This document shows positions 7,587-16,278 of a DNA stretch of 39,908 nt, piece after piece. The position numbers and the translations under genes were made by a program. Position 1 is the first letter of the stretch. Each line of letters opens with the position of its first letter. The notes beneath the pieces were generated by a model that had not been told where the DNA came from, did not search any database, and worked only from the letters and a program-made list of their open reading frames with translations. This stretch comes from Pseudomonadota bacterium (GTDB lineage Bacteria > Desulfobacterota > Desulfobacteria > Desulfobacterales > RPRI01). The stretch lies in the NCBI GenBank assembly GCA_018830925.1, contig JAHJRK010000420.1:1-39908 (forward strand). The letters are read 5' to 3'.

Positions 7587-8891
7587 ATGATGAGAATGAA
7601 AATGAATGTATGGCTGCTTTTGTTATCGTTGGGCATCTTTTTGGCAGGATCATCTTTTGGTCTGTTTGGGTATGCGCTCGCACAGGAAAAAGGGGTTCTG
7701 GATCGTGACCCGATCGGTTCTGTAGCGATCTTTGAGATCAACGATCTTACCGGTCCCACCTCGGATTCCTGTGTTCCTCACCATAACGGGATTTGGGATG
7801 TGATCAGGGACGTCAATGAAAAGGGCGGAATAATCTATAGTGACCCAAAGACGGGAAAGAAGGAACGGGTGAAGATCAATTTTGAATGGGGCGACAATAA
7901 GGCCCAGGCAGGGCCAGTGCCGACCCTTTATGAGCGCATGGCAAACGCAAGTCCCAGGCCCATTATATGTTATATGGGAAGTTCCGCAGCCGGTGAAACG
8001 ACTCCCCCCTGGACTCAACGTGACAAGATCGTCCAGATTAATGCGGGAGGGGGACAGCCGGGCTGGTATCCCCCGAGGTATGCTTTCACAATCAATTCCG
8101 ATTACCCGGGGAATGCCTGCACCGCTGCCTGGTGGGCAATGAAGGACTGGAAAAGCAAGGGGCATACAGAGGCCCCCGGTTGGGCATGGTTCACCCTTGA
8201 CATTCCGTACGGAAGGGCCACGATCAAACCCGAATCTGAGGCGTACATCAAGAGCCTTGGATTCAAGATAGTCGGCACCTGGACAATGCCCTTTGTCCCT
8301 GTGGATACCGGGGCGCAGTTTCGTTCCATGATAGATGCAGGCGCCAACTACTGTTACGGTAACCTGGTCATCCTCCAGCAGCAGAAGCTGATGAAAGACG
8401 TGACGATGTTAGGTCTCAAGGAAAAGATCCAGGTTATCGCCTGTCCCTACGGGATAATGGAGGATATTATTAAGGTGGCAGGAAAGGACGCTGAGGGTCT
8501 GGTCGGGGTTCATAATACGGCATTTCCTGATGAACTGGATAAGCCCGGTGTCAAATGGGCCCATGACATAACCAAGAAATACAAGCACGCCTGGAATAGT
8601 GACTCCATCCTGGGCTGCGCCTACGGAAAAATAATGGTCACGGCAATCAAGTGGGCTCTCGAAACAAAAGGGTATCCTGTCACCGGTGAGGATGTATACA
8701 ACTCCATGCTGAGCCCGGATGGTTTTGACACCGGTGGTTTGCTGCCCCCCGTGAAGTTCACCCAGACCGAAAGAAGAGGCATATGGAAAACCCACATGAG
8801 AGGGGTGAAAGACGGCAAGATCGTCAGAATAAGTGAAGATTTCACTATTCCGGATATGAAGCCCGGCGGACCGTGGACGCCGAAAGAATAG
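7587..8891 (+). CDS. livK: Periplasmic substrate-binding protein of the Liv-type transporter
   Basis: An exported type 1 periplasmic binding protein of 434 residues that captures the substrate for the LivHMGF importer. The N-terminus is a signal peptide: basic MRMKMN, hydrophobic WLLLLSLGIFLAG, and a likely cleavage site after ALA at residue 32. The mature part has the Periplas_BP_6 pattern, with DLTGPTSD near the start and YMGSSAAGETT in the ligand cleft region. It lacks the lipobox Cys, so it should be soluble in the periplasm. AAAGGAGAGAGT gives a strong ribosome site. Its cargo cannot be deduced; association with a CoA ligase and dehydratases points to a hydroxy, oxo or aromatic-type acid rather than leucine. 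Confidence 0.92.
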   Translation: MMRMKMNVWLLLLSLGIFLAGSSFGLFGYALAQEKGVLDRDPIGSVAIFEINDLTGPTSDSCVPHHNGIWDVIRDVNEKGGIIYSDPKTGKKERVKINFEWGDNKAQAGPVPTLYERMANASPRPIICYMGSSAAGETTPPWTQRDKIVQINAGGGQPGWYPPRYAFTINSDYPGNACTAAWWAMKDWKSKGHTEAPGWAWFTLDIPYGRATIKPESEAYIKSLGFKIVGTWTMPFVPVDTGAQFRSMIDAGANYCYGNLVILQQQKLMKDVTMLGLKEKIQVIACPYGIMEDIIKVAGKDAEGLVGVHNTAFPDELDKPGVKWAHDITKKYKHAWNSDSILGCAYGKIMVTAIKWALETKGYPVTGEDVYNSMLSPDGFDTGGLLPPVKFTQTERRGIWKTHMRGVKDGKIVRISEDFTIPDMKPGGPWTPKE

Positions 8892-8895
8892 ACGT

Positions 8896-9019
8896 TGGAG
8901 CCAATTGCAAAACTCAATGAAACCTTCACCCCGGCAAAAGCAGGGGTCCAGAAAGCCTTGAAAAACCTGGATTCCTGCTTTCTCAGAAATGACGTTGAAG
9001 GACTTTTGCAAGAGGCTCG
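8896..9019. repeat. MITE-like 124-bp repeat, copy 1
   Basis: This segment recurs at 9896-10019 with only four differences (8932, 8942, 8950, 8957). Its ends are imperfect inverted repeats: GAGCCAATTGCAAAACTC at the left and the reverse complement of GAGCCTCTTGCAAAAGTC at the right. An inner stem, GCAGGGGTCCAG with CTGGATTCCTGC, would fold the centre. The dinucleotide GT occurs on both sides of the element, a possible 2-bp target duplication. It carries no gene and lies between livK and livF. It supplies an ATG at 8989 that falsely lengthens the livF frame. Confidence 0.8.
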
Positions 9020-9039
9020 TTGGGGGGGCTGGGCATAAA

Positions 9040-9834
9040 ATGCTAAAAATCAGCAATGTTGAAGTAAAGTACAGCAACGTTATCCTGGTATTGAAGGGGG
9101 TTTCCCTGGAGGTGCCTGATGAGGCAGTGGTCTGTCTGCTGGGGGCCAATGGCGCCGGGAAGACCACCCTGATTCGCGCTGTCTCGGGCATGCTCAAGAC
9201 TCAGTTGGGAAAGGTGACAGACGGGGTCATTGAAATAGGTGGCCAGAGGGTCGAAAACCAGAGCCCTGAGGTCATAGCTGCCTTGAGGGTCGCCCAGGTC
9301 ATGGAGGGCAGAAGGGTGCTCGAACAACTTACCGTGGAGGAAAATCTGAAATTGGGGGGGTATATCGGTCCCGGAGGGAGCCGTCTAAAGGCCGATCTGG
9401 ACAGGGTCTATGACTACTTTCCCAGGCTCTGGGAGCTAAAGACCCGAACAAGCGGTTATATCTCCGGGGGCGAGCAGCAGATGGTGGTTATCGGCAGGGC
9501 ATTGATGACCCACCCGAAGCTAATGCTTCTGGATGAGCCCTCCCTGGGCCTTGCCCCGCTCATGGTAAAGAGCATCTATGAGGTTTTGGAGAGAATAAAC
9601 AGGGAGGAAAAAACCAGCATGCTCCTCGTTGAGCAGAATGCCAGGATTGCCCTGTCCATTGCGAGTTACGGGTATATAATGGAATCGGGGAGGATAGTGC
9701 TTGATGGTGCGGCTGAAAAGCTGAAAGATAACGAAGACGTGAAGGAGTTCTACTTAGGTCTCTCAGCTGTGGGCAAGAAGAAGAGTTACAAGGATGTCAA
9801 GCACTACAAACGAAGGAAGAGATGGCTGGGGTAG
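9040..9834 (+). CDS. livF: Liv-type ABC transporter ATP-binding protein LivF
   Basis: The second ATPase subunit of the importer, about 264 residues. Walker A is GANGAGKT (residues 35-42), the signature is YISGGEQQMVVIGRAL, Walker B is LMLLDEP, followed by SLGLAP typical of LivF and the switch region LLVEQNA. I place the start at the ATG at 9040, where the family N-terminus MLKISNVEV begins. The longer frame from 8989 starts inside a transposable repeat. The ribosome site is weak, a run of G at 9021-9028. The C-terminus carries an unusual basic tail (KKKSYKDVKHYKRRKRW) of roughly 20 residues not usual in LivF. Both flanks are copies of the same repeat, so recombination between them would delete exactly this gene. 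Confidence 0.92.
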   Translation: MLKISNVEVKYSNVILVLKGVSLEVPDEAVVCLLGANGAGKTTLIRAVSGMLKTQLGKVTDGVIEIGGQRVENQSPEVIAALRVAQVMEGRRVLEQLTVEENLKLGGYIGPGGSRLKADLDRVYDYFPRLWELKTRTSGYISGGEQQMVVIGRALMTHPKLMLLDEPSLGLAPLMVKSIYEVLERINREEKTSMLLVEQNARIALSIASYGYIMESGRIVLDGAAEKLKDNEDVKEFYLGLSAVGKKKSYKDVKHYKRRKRWLG

Positions 9835-9895
9835 TGAACATCTGATCGCTGTTGATTTGTTTCCTGAATAGCAACAGGGGCAAAATGATTTTAGA

Positions 9896-10019
9896 TGGAG
9901 CCAATTGCAAAACTCAATGAAACCTTCACCCAGGCAAAAGCCGGGGTCCGGAAAGCTTTGAAAAACCTGGATTCCTGCTTTCTCAGAAATGACGTTGAAG
10001 GACTTTTGCAAGAGGCTCG
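9896..10019. repeat. MITE-like 124-bp repeat, copy 2
   Basis: Second copy of the element at 8896-9019, in the same orientation and exactly 1,000 bp further on. It has the same imperfect inverted-repeat ends and inner stem. Here GA occurs on both sides, again compatible with a 2-bp target duplication that differs from copy 1. It lies between livF and the citrate-synthase-fold gene and may separate the transporter operon from the catabolic block. Confidence 0.8.
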
Positions 10020-10208
10020 ATAGTTAGCCGATTTTGTTGATCCCGTTTGGTTCCAGGAACTGGTCACGCGGACGCGGTTCAGGCGCAGGATGTCTCTGTG
10101 TCAGGAACAGATTTCTGGATGTGATAGACGGGGAAAGTGCCCTTGATGAGCAACTTTGGATGTGATTACCACTAATTAGTTTTTATAGAATTAATGAGGA
10201 GGCTTTTG

Positions 10209-10997
10209 ATGGACAGAGAGAAATCGATAACTGTACCTGGATATGAATCTGCAATAACTGATGTGGGATTTCATAAGATAAATATTCGCGGGTATCCACT
10301 CGCGGATATTATTCGAAAACTCACTTTCACGGAAGCGGTTTTCCTGACAATCAGGGGAGAACTGCCCACTGAAAAGCAGAAAAGGGTCATGGACGCGGTC
10401 CTTTGCGGTATCGTGGATCATGGATTGTTTGCGCCAACCAGCCTCGCTACAAGGGTGGTAGCCTCTGCTGCCCCTGATAGTATTATGCCTGGGGTTGCAG
10501 CAGGAATGCTTACGGTCGGTGCTGTGACGGTCTCGCCGCAGGATACGGCCGTCATTATAGAAGAAGCGCTAAGGATGGTTAAAGAGGAAGGCCTAAGCCA
10601 AAAAGAAGCGGCCACCAAGACCGTAGAAGACCATAAGGCCAAAAGGAAGAGGATGCCGGGACTCGGTCATCCCCTCCATCCAACAGGAGACCCCAGAGCC
10701 ATTGCACTGAAAGAGGTGGCCGTGGAAAATGGCGTGTGGGGAGAAAAGGGGGATATCTACGACGAGATCCACAAAGCATTTGGTGAGATAACCGGTAAAA
10801 AGTTTCCCATCAATATAGATGGGATGATGGGATGTGTTTTGAGCGAGTTAGGATTTGCACCCAAAGAGATGGCGGGAATTGCTGCGCTCTCATTTATGCC
10901 GGGGATGATTGCCCATGCAGTTGAGGAGAGTGAAACAATCAAGCTGCGGGTTGCCGAATGCAAATATACGGGAGTATCGGAGAGAAAGCTACCTTAG
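10209..10997 (+). CDS. Citrate synthase / citryl-CoA lyase superfamily protein
   Basis: This 262-residue protein has the small-domain core of the citrate synthase superfamily and resembles citryl-CoA lyases, which cleave or form C-C bonds at acyl-CoA esters. PGLGHPLHPTGDPRA (H154) matches the second catalytic His block and NIDG (D204) the catalytic Asp. The block that normally holds the first His (LHGGA or RHGGA) reads VGAVTVSPQD, so that His is missing. It is much shorter than citrate synthase (about 430). The frame opens at 10194, but AGGAGG at 10197-10202 sets the ATG at 10209 as the start. It heads the catabolic block and precedes a MaoC hydratase. It might process a branched or tricarboxylic CoA ester; the reaction is unknown. 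Confidence 0.72.
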   Translation: MDREKSITVPGYESAITDVGFHKINIRGYPLADIIRKLTFTEAVFLTIRGELPTEKQKRVMDAVLCGIVDHGLFAPTSLATRVVASAAPDSIMPGVAAGMLTVGAVTVSPQDTAVIIEEALRMVKEEGLSQKEAATKTVEDHKAKRKRMPGLGHPLHPTGDPRAIALKEVAVENGVWGEKGDIYDEIHKAFGEITGKKFPINIDGMMGCVLSELGFAPKEMAGIAALSFMPGMIAHAVEESETIKLRVAECKYTGVSERKLP

Positions 10998-11120
10998 GGC
11001 TGAAGAACCAATCAAACGTGTAAGGCATAAATAAATGTACGTGATACGCCACGATATGTTGTGAAACGGGCATGCACCCTAATCGCAATTAGAAATCCTG
11101 TAAATGGGTAGGTGAATAAA

Positions 11121-11543
11121 ATGAGATATTTTGATGACTTTGAAATAGGAGAAAAAATAGTAACCAAGAGCAGGTCTATTACTGAGGCTGATATTGTGCT
11201 TTTTTCGGCATTTAGCGGTGACTGGCATCAGCTTCACACAGACATTGAATTTGCAAAGAAAGGGCCGTTCGGCGAGCGGATAGCACATGGCTTCCTTGTC
11301 CTTGCTGTGGCTTCCGGGTTGATGCCTCTCGGAGAAATGGCTGTTCTGGCCTTTTACGGAATGGACAAGGTCCGGTTTGTGGGGCCCACCAAAATAGGGG
11401 ATACAATCCATGTGGAGATGGAGGTCTTGGAGAAACAGGAAAAGGAAAAGGGCGGGGTTGTCTCTTTTAAGAGCAGTATAAGAAATCAAAAGGAAGAAGA
11501 CGTAGCTATTCTTACCATGAAGGTAGCACTACACAAGAAATAG
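11121..11543 (+). CDS. MaoC-like (R)-specific enoyl-CoA hydratase/dehydratase
   Basis: A hot-dog-fold hydratase of 140 residues that adds water to a 2-enoyl-CoA or removes it. The hydratase-2 active-site block is FSGDWHQLHTDIEFAKK, with Asp34 and His39 in the catalytic positions (the usual D-x-N-P-x-H is here D-W-H-Q-L-H). It is followed by the RIAHG block. I prefer the ATG at 11121 over the GTG at 11112 because GGTAGGTG then lies at suitable spacing. It lies 13 bp before the dienoyl-CoA-reductase-like gene and is probably co-transcribed. Its enoyl-CoA substrate would be supplied by the dehydratase and dehydrogenase homologues downstream. Confidence 0.85.
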   Translation: MRYFDDFEIGEKIVTKSRSITEADIVLFSAFSGDWHQLHTDIEFAKKGPFGERIAHGFLVLAVASGLMPLGEMAVLAFYGMDKVRFVGPTKIGDTIHVEMEVLEKQEKEKGGVVSFKSSIRNQKEEDVAILTMKVALHKK

Positions 11544-11556
11544 GGGACACAAGACG

Positions 11557-13494
11557 ATGACAGCGCTAAAATATCTCTTTTCACCCATAAAGATCGGGGC
11601 TATGGAGGTGAAAAACAGATTGGTTATGCCCCCAATGGGTATCAATTTCGGTGTTGATGAGGGGGGATACGTCACTGACCAGCTCAAGGCGTATTTTGCT
11701 GCAAGGGCTAAGGGCGGGACCGGCATGATGATCGTAGGAGGGGCCGCTGTTCACCCCACAGGGCTGGATCTCCCCAAACTGCCGCGAATCTGGGCTGACG
11801 AGTATATCCCGGCATTCAGGGAGATGACCGATGCAATTCATCAATATGACGTGAAATTCGGGATACAGCTACTTCACGGCGGAAGGCAGTGTTACCACGG
11901 CAAAGGGGTTGCGCCCTCTCCCCTCCCGGCCCAGGGGGTGGTCAGAGGGACGCCCCGGGAACTTACAATACCAGAGATCGGGGAGATGGTGGAGGCTTTC
12001 GGAGACTCTGCCCGCAGGAGCGAGGAAGCGGGTTTTGATTTCGTTGAAATTCACGGGGCTCACGGCTATCTGGTGACGCAGTTTTTGGCCTTGAATTCCA
12101 ATAAAAGAGAAGACGCATATGGCGGTTCTTTTGAAAACAGGATCCGATTCCTGCTGGAGGCCGTCAGAGATATCAAGAAAAAAACGAGCCCTGATTTTCC
12201 ATTAGGGATCAGAATAAACGGTGATGACTTCATCAAGGATGGATGGATTATTGAAGACGCCAAACGGATTGCCCCCATTCTTGAGAGGGAGGGCGCAGCA
12301 TACCTCCATATTACAGCGGGCATTTATGGATCCTACCCGCCAGGCATAAGTATTCCATCCATGTATGCCAGGCAAGGGGTCTTTATTCACTTGGCCGAAG
12401 AGATCAAAAAGGTGGTGTCGATCCCTGTAATAGGCGTGGGGAGAATAAAGAATCCTGAACATGCAGATCGCATCATCAAAGAAGGGAGGGCCGACATGAT
12501 CTCCATGGGCCGTGCCCATCTGGCGGACCCCGAACTGTCTAATAAGGCCAGGATGGGCAACATTGCAGATATCAGACCTTGCCTCGGCTGCTGTCTGGGT
12601 TGTGCGCACAATGTCTTTTCTCTGGAAGCCGCCACCTGTGTGATGAATCCCGAAGTAAACAGGGAATATCTGTTCAAGGGCCATGAGAAAGTCGCAAACC
12701 CAAAGAAAATATTGGTCATTGGCGCAGGCCCTTCTGGTTTGGCCGTATCGAGACTGGCAGCCATTCGCGGTCATAAAGTCATAGTATGCGAGCAGAAGAT
12801 GCATGTCGGTGGCATGTTGCGGCTAGCCTCTATACCGCCCGGGCGTTCAGAGTTTATGGAACTTATCGACTACTATCAAAGGGAACTGGAAAAGCTGTGC
12901 GTTGAGATAAGATTGAATGTGCTGATTGACGATGACCTTGTAGATTCAATTAAACCGGATACAATCGTTCTTGCTACGGGGAGTCTTCCCGAGATGCCGC
13001 AGATCGAGGGGCTCTTTGATACCGATATGGATATCCATACCGTAGTCGAGGTGCTCAAAGGGGAGGTGAGTCTTGGTGACAGAGTGATTGTACTGGGCGG
13101 AAATCAGGTGGGGCTTGAAACTGCGGATTTCCTGGCCGGAAAGGGCAAGGAGGTGGTGGTCCTCCATAGAGACGGGCATTTTGCAATAGAAATGGCGGCC
13201 AATGACAGGGTTTTTTTGATAGAAAGGCTGAAGCAGCAAAATGTCAAACGCTACAAAGAGGTTTCCATAAAGCGATTTTTGCCCCAGGGAGTTCTTTTTC
13301 GAGTGGGGGATAAAGAGATCAGGCTTGACCATTTTGAGGACATGGTTCTTTCAGAGGGGATGAGATCCATCAGGACTCTGGCAGATCTTTTCAAGAGGAA
13401 AGGGCTGGAAGTCTACTTTATCGGAGATGCCAAAAACCCGAGGTCTCTTCTGGAATCCCAGAGTGAAGCGGATGAGCTGGGTCGCTCTATCTAA
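11557..13494 (+). CDS. FadH-like Fe-S flavoenzyme (2,4-dienoyl-CoA reductase / Old Yellow Enzyme family)
   Basis: A 645-residue modular oxidoreductase. Residues 1-330 form an Old-Yellow-Enzyme-type FMN barrel with EIHGAHGYLVTQFL and NKREDAYGGSFENR. A 4Fe-4S cluster site follows: C342-x2-C345-x3-C349-x11-C361, as in FadH. The C-terminal half has two nucleotide-binding folds, VIGAGPSGLAVSRLA (FAD) and VLGGNQVGLETADF (NAD(P)H). Homologues reduce 2,4-dienoyl-CoA esters or other activated double bonds with NAD(P)H. A few relatives act on amines or aromatic CoA esters, so the exact reaction is uncertain. It follows the MaoC gene by 13 bp and precedes the first 4-hydroxybutyryl-CoA dehydratase homologue by 45 bp. 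Confidence 0.88.
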   Translation: MTALKYLFSPIKIGAMEVKNRLVMPPMGINFGVDEGGYVTDQLKAYFAARAKGGTGMMIVGGAAVHPTGLDLPKLPRIWADEYIPAFREMTDAIHQYDVKFGIQLLHGGRQCYHGKGVAPSPLPAQGVVRGTPRELTIPEIGEMVEAFGDSARRSEEAGFDFVEIHGAHGYLVTQFLALNSNKREDAYGGSFENRIRFLLEAVRDIKKKTSPDFPLGIRINGDDFIKDGWIIEDAKRIAPILEREGAAYLHITAGIYGSYPPGISIPSMYARQGVFIHLAEEIKKVVSIPVIGVGRIKNPEHADRIIKEGRADMISMGRAHLADPELSNKARMGNIADIRPCLGCCLGCAHNVFSLEAATCVMNPEVNREYLFKGHEKVANPKKILVIGAGPSGLAVSRLAAIRGHKVIVCEQKMHVGGMLRLASIPPGRSEFMELIDYYQRELEKLCVEIRLNVLIDDDLVDSIKPDTIVLATGSLPEMPQIEGLFDTDMDIHTVVEVLKGEVSLGDRVIVLGGNQVGLETADFLAGKGKEVVVLHRDGHFAIEMAANDRVFLIERLKQQNVKRYKEVSIKRFLPQGVLFRVGDKEIRLDHFEDMVLSEGMRSIRTLADLFKRKGLEVYFIGDAKNPRSLLESQSEADELGRSI

Positions 13495-13539
13495 GGTGTG
13501 ATCGTTGGAAGACATTATCGAATTATAGGAGATATAGAG

Positions 13540-14967
13540 ATGAGAACGGCAGTGCAATATTACGAGGACATAGGTAAGCTAAGAAACAACGTGTATGTGA
13601 GTGGCAAGAAGGTTGGTCGTCATGATCCCATCTTCGAGAAATCCCTGAATGTGATAAGATGTACTTTTAATGCCGTGGATGATCCTGATCTGCGGCCACT
13701 TGTTGTTGTAAAGTCTGAAGTTGACGGCCGCGAGATCAATCGCTTCAACCACACGCACCGGAGCGTCCAGGATCTGTTGAATAAACAGGAAATGACAAGG
13801 AAATTGTGTTGGAAAAGCGGTAGCTGCATTCAGAGATGCATGGGCACGGACGCCCTCAATGCTGTGGGGGTCGTATCGAGAGAGATAGATGAGGCAAAGG
13901 GGACGGAATATCATAAAAACTTTCTGGTGTTTCTTAAGCATTTTCAGGAAAACGACCTGATCGGCAATGCGGCCCAGACAGATGTCAAAGGAGACCGCAG
14001 CAAGCGGCCCCATGAGCAGGAAGACCTTGACCTCTATCTTCGTGTGGTTGAGAAGAGGTCCGATGGAATAGTCGTGAGGGGCGCAAAGGCGCATAATACG
14101 ACTGGTCCCTACGCTGAAGAAATTATTGTTCTTCCCACGCGGGCGCTGACGAAGGAAGAAGGGGCTTGGGCCGTCGCCTTTGCCATCCCGGCTGATACTG
14201 AAGGCATAAAACTGGTGTGCAGGGTCAGCTCCATGCGCGAGCGCAAACATCTCTCTGCCCCTGGTAGCGAGTTCGGCATGTCCGATTCCATGACGATTTT
14301 TGATGATGTCTTTATTCCATGGGAGAGGGTATTCATGTGCGGGGAGTGGGAGTTCGGCGCCCGAATGGCCTTGTTGTTTGCCAATTACCATCGGCATACC
14401 TACTGCGGCTGCAAACCGGCTGTAACTGATATTATTATGGGTCTAACTGCCCTGGTCGCCGACTATAACGGCATTGGCAAGGCCCCCCATGTTGTGGATG
14501 ACATATCAGAGCTTATGATTCTGGCCGAACTGGTCTTTGCCGCCGGGATTGCCGCTTCAGTCAAGGGGAAAGAGTCTTTATCAGGAATTTATGAACCTGC
14601 CTTCATTTACTCAAATGCTGGTCGCTATATCGCCGGCGAAAATATCTACCACGAGTATGAAATACTTGCAAAGGTAGCTGGAGGGTTCCCTGCAACCATT
14701 CCTTTTGAAGATGACTGGTACAGTGAAGAGACGGGCGATCTTCTCCATAAATATATCATGCGCAACCCTTCTGTTTCCGCTGAGGACCAGCATCGTCTCT
14801 TCAGATTTATCTCCGATTATAGCTGTTCAGCTATTGCGGGGGTCTACCAGTACGCCGGAGTCCATGGAGGGGGATCGCCGATTATGGAAAAGATTGGAAT
14901 CAGGACCAACTATGACCTTGAGCTGAGAAAGAAAATTGCAAAGAATCTGGCGGGTATCAAGAGCTGA
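13540..14967 (+). CDS. 4-hydroxybutyryl-CoA dehydratase / vinylacetyl-CoA isomerase family protein (divergent paralogue 1)
   Basis: A 475-residue member of the HpaB/4-hydroxybutyryl-CoA dehydratase family, flavin plus 4Fe-4S enzymes that dehydrate 4-hydroxyacyl-CoA by a ketyl-radical mechanism. The Fe-S ligands of the Clostridium aminobutyricum enzyme (C99, C103, H292, C299) are all matched: C96 and C100 in GSCIQRCMG, and H284 and C291 in HRHTYCGCK. The tyrosine next to the cluster is Y288. An upstream GTG at 13498 is in frame, but ATAGGAGATATAGAG places the start at 13540. It differs widely from the second copy at 22042, for example in its N-terminus and in RSKRPHEQEDLDLYLR, so it may act on another 4-hydroxyacyl-CoA. 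Confidence 0.85.
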   Translation: MRTAVQYYEDIGKLRNNVYVSGKKVGRHDPIFEKSLNVIRCTFNAVDDPDLRPLVVVKSEVDGREINRFNHTHRSVQDLLNKQEMTRKLCWKSGSCIQRCMGTDALNAVGVVSREIDEAKGTEYHKNFLVFLKHFQENDLIGNAAQTDVKGDRSKRPHEQEDLDLYLRVVEKRSDGIVVRGAKAHNTTGPYAEEIIVLPTRALTKEEGAWAVAFAIPADTEGIKLVCRVSSMRERKHLSAPGSEFGMSDSMTIFDDVFIPWERVFMCGEWEFGARMALLFANYHRHTYCGCKPAVTDIIMGLTALVADYNGIGKAPHVVDDISELMILAELVFAAGIAASVKGKESLSGIYEPAFIYSNAGRYIAGENIYHEYEILAKVAGGFPATIPFEDDWYSEETGDLLHKYIMRNPSVSAEDQHRLFRFISDYSCSAIAGVYQYAGVHGGGSPIMEKIGIRTNYDLELRKKIAKNLAGIKS

Positions 14968-15049
14968 TGACTGAATTCTATTTTCGATCCAGCAGGAACA
15001 GATACTTTGGCCAACATTGAGAACCACGACTCTTTTTGAAGGAGACGAG

Positions 15050-16234
15050 ATGCTGTTTGAAAAAGTAGACCGTGACGAGTATACGCAGGATCAGCGCATT
15101 ATGGCCGATTTTGTAGGCAAGCTTGCCAATCGGTATGGCCGGGAATACTGGCTTGCCAAGGCGGAGAAAAAGGAATTTCCACAGGAGATGTGGGATGAAA
15201 TCGCCGATAATGGGTATTTTGGACTTGTCATTCCTGAGGAATATGGTGGCGCAAGCCTCTCTTTCAGTGATATGAGAGTATTTTTGGAGGAGCTTGCGAA
15301 AAAAGGCCTGTTTACTCTCCATTTTGTAAGCTTTTTCATGGATAGTATTATGCTCCTGCATGGAAGCGAAGCTCTGAAAAGGGAATACCTCCCCCAGATG
15401 GCCCGAGGCACATATTTCAGCTTTGCGCTGACCGAGCCTGATGCGGGAACAAACTCCTTGCGGATAAGGACAGCTGCTATAAGGGATGGGGATTCATATC
15501 GGATTAATGGTCAAAAGCTATTTATTACCGGCGCAGACGAATCAAAATATATGCTCCTTGTAGCTCGAACAATGCCTTTCAACGAAGATAGCAGGGAGGC
15601 AAGAAAGAACGGGATCAGCCTGTTTGTCCTCGATTCACACGCTGAAGGCATATCCATGCAGACCCAGGACATTGACATCGTTACACCTGATAAGCAATAT
15701 ACCGTGTTTTTTGACGACGTCAAAGTGCCTGCAAAAGATCTGATCGGGAAAGAAAATATGGGTTTTTCTTACCTGCTCTCAGGTCTCAATCTTGAGAGAG
15801 TGATCATCTCCTGTTTTGCTCTCGGGATGGGAAAATATGTACTTGAAAAGGCCGTTAATTATTCGCGTGAGAGGAATATCTTCGGCGATCCCATCGGCAA
15901 GTACCAAGGGGTACAGCATCCCCTGAGCCGCGCCTTTATCGGGCTTCAATTGGCCAGCCTCGCAAACCGGAAGGCATCTCAGGCTCTGGATGGCGGCGAA
16001 AACTCCGGCATAACGGGGATGTATGCCAATATGGCAAAACTTGCCTCCAGTGAGGCGGCCTTTCATGCGTGTGATGCAGCCATACAGGTACATGGTGGTT
16101 ATGGCCTTACCAAGGAATATGACGTAATTAATTTTTCCAATGCAATACGTGCCCTTCGGATTGCCCCTGTCAACAATGAAATGATTCTCAACTATATTGG
16201 GGAGCATTTCCTGGGTCTACCAAGAAGTTATTGA
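15050..16234 (+). CDS. Acyl-CoA dehydrogenase with isovaleryl-CoA-dehydrogenase-type catalytic Glu
   Basis: A 394-residue FAD-dependent acyl-CoA dehydrogenase that forms a 2,3 double bond in an acyl-CoA and passes electrons to ETF. FALTEPDAGTNS and FITGADES are the usual flavin and substrate blocks, and QVHGGYGLTKEY is the C-terminal flavin block. The usual catalytic Glu of YEGTSEIQ is missing: the aligned segment is IAPVNNEMI with Pro at residue 373. A Glu is instead present as E249 in SGLNLERVI, the position used by isovaleryl-CoA and long-chain enzymes. The enzyme can thus be active with a relocated base. The C-terminus LGLPRSY is typical of this subgroup. GAAGGAGACGAG before 15050 fixes the start. 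Confidence 0.87.
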   Translation: MLFEKVDRDEYTQDQRIMADFVGKLANRYGREYWLAKAEKKEFPQEMWDEIADNGYFGLVIPEEYGGASLSFSDMRVFLEELAKKGLFTLHFVSFFMDSIMLLHGSEALKREYLPQMARGTYFSFALTEPDAGTNSLRIRTAAIRDGDSYRINGQKLFITGADESKYMLLVARTMPFNEDSREARKNGISLFVLDSHAEGISMQTQDIDIVTPDKQYTVFFDDVKVPAKDLIGKENMGFSYLLSGLNLERVIISCFALGMGKYVLEKAVNYSRERNIFGDPIGKYQGVQHPLSRAFIGLQLASLANRKASQALDGGENSGITGMYANMAKLASSEAAFHACDAAIQVHGGYGLTKEYDVINFSNAIRALRIAPVNNEMILNYIGEHFLGLPRSY

Positions 16235-16278
16235 CATAAAGCTTATGTTATCAAGTGCGGTTGAGAGAGGAAATAAGA

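Noticed and set aside
8989..9039. Earlier start for livF
   Set aside because: The extra 17 codons come from the transposable repeat, and the family N-terminus begins at 9040.
8896..10019. Exact 1,000-bp spacing of the repeat as a sign of an assembly artefact
   Set aside because: The two copies differ at four positions and have different flanks (GT and GA), and the sequence between them is a single-copy gene. The round distance is most likely chance.
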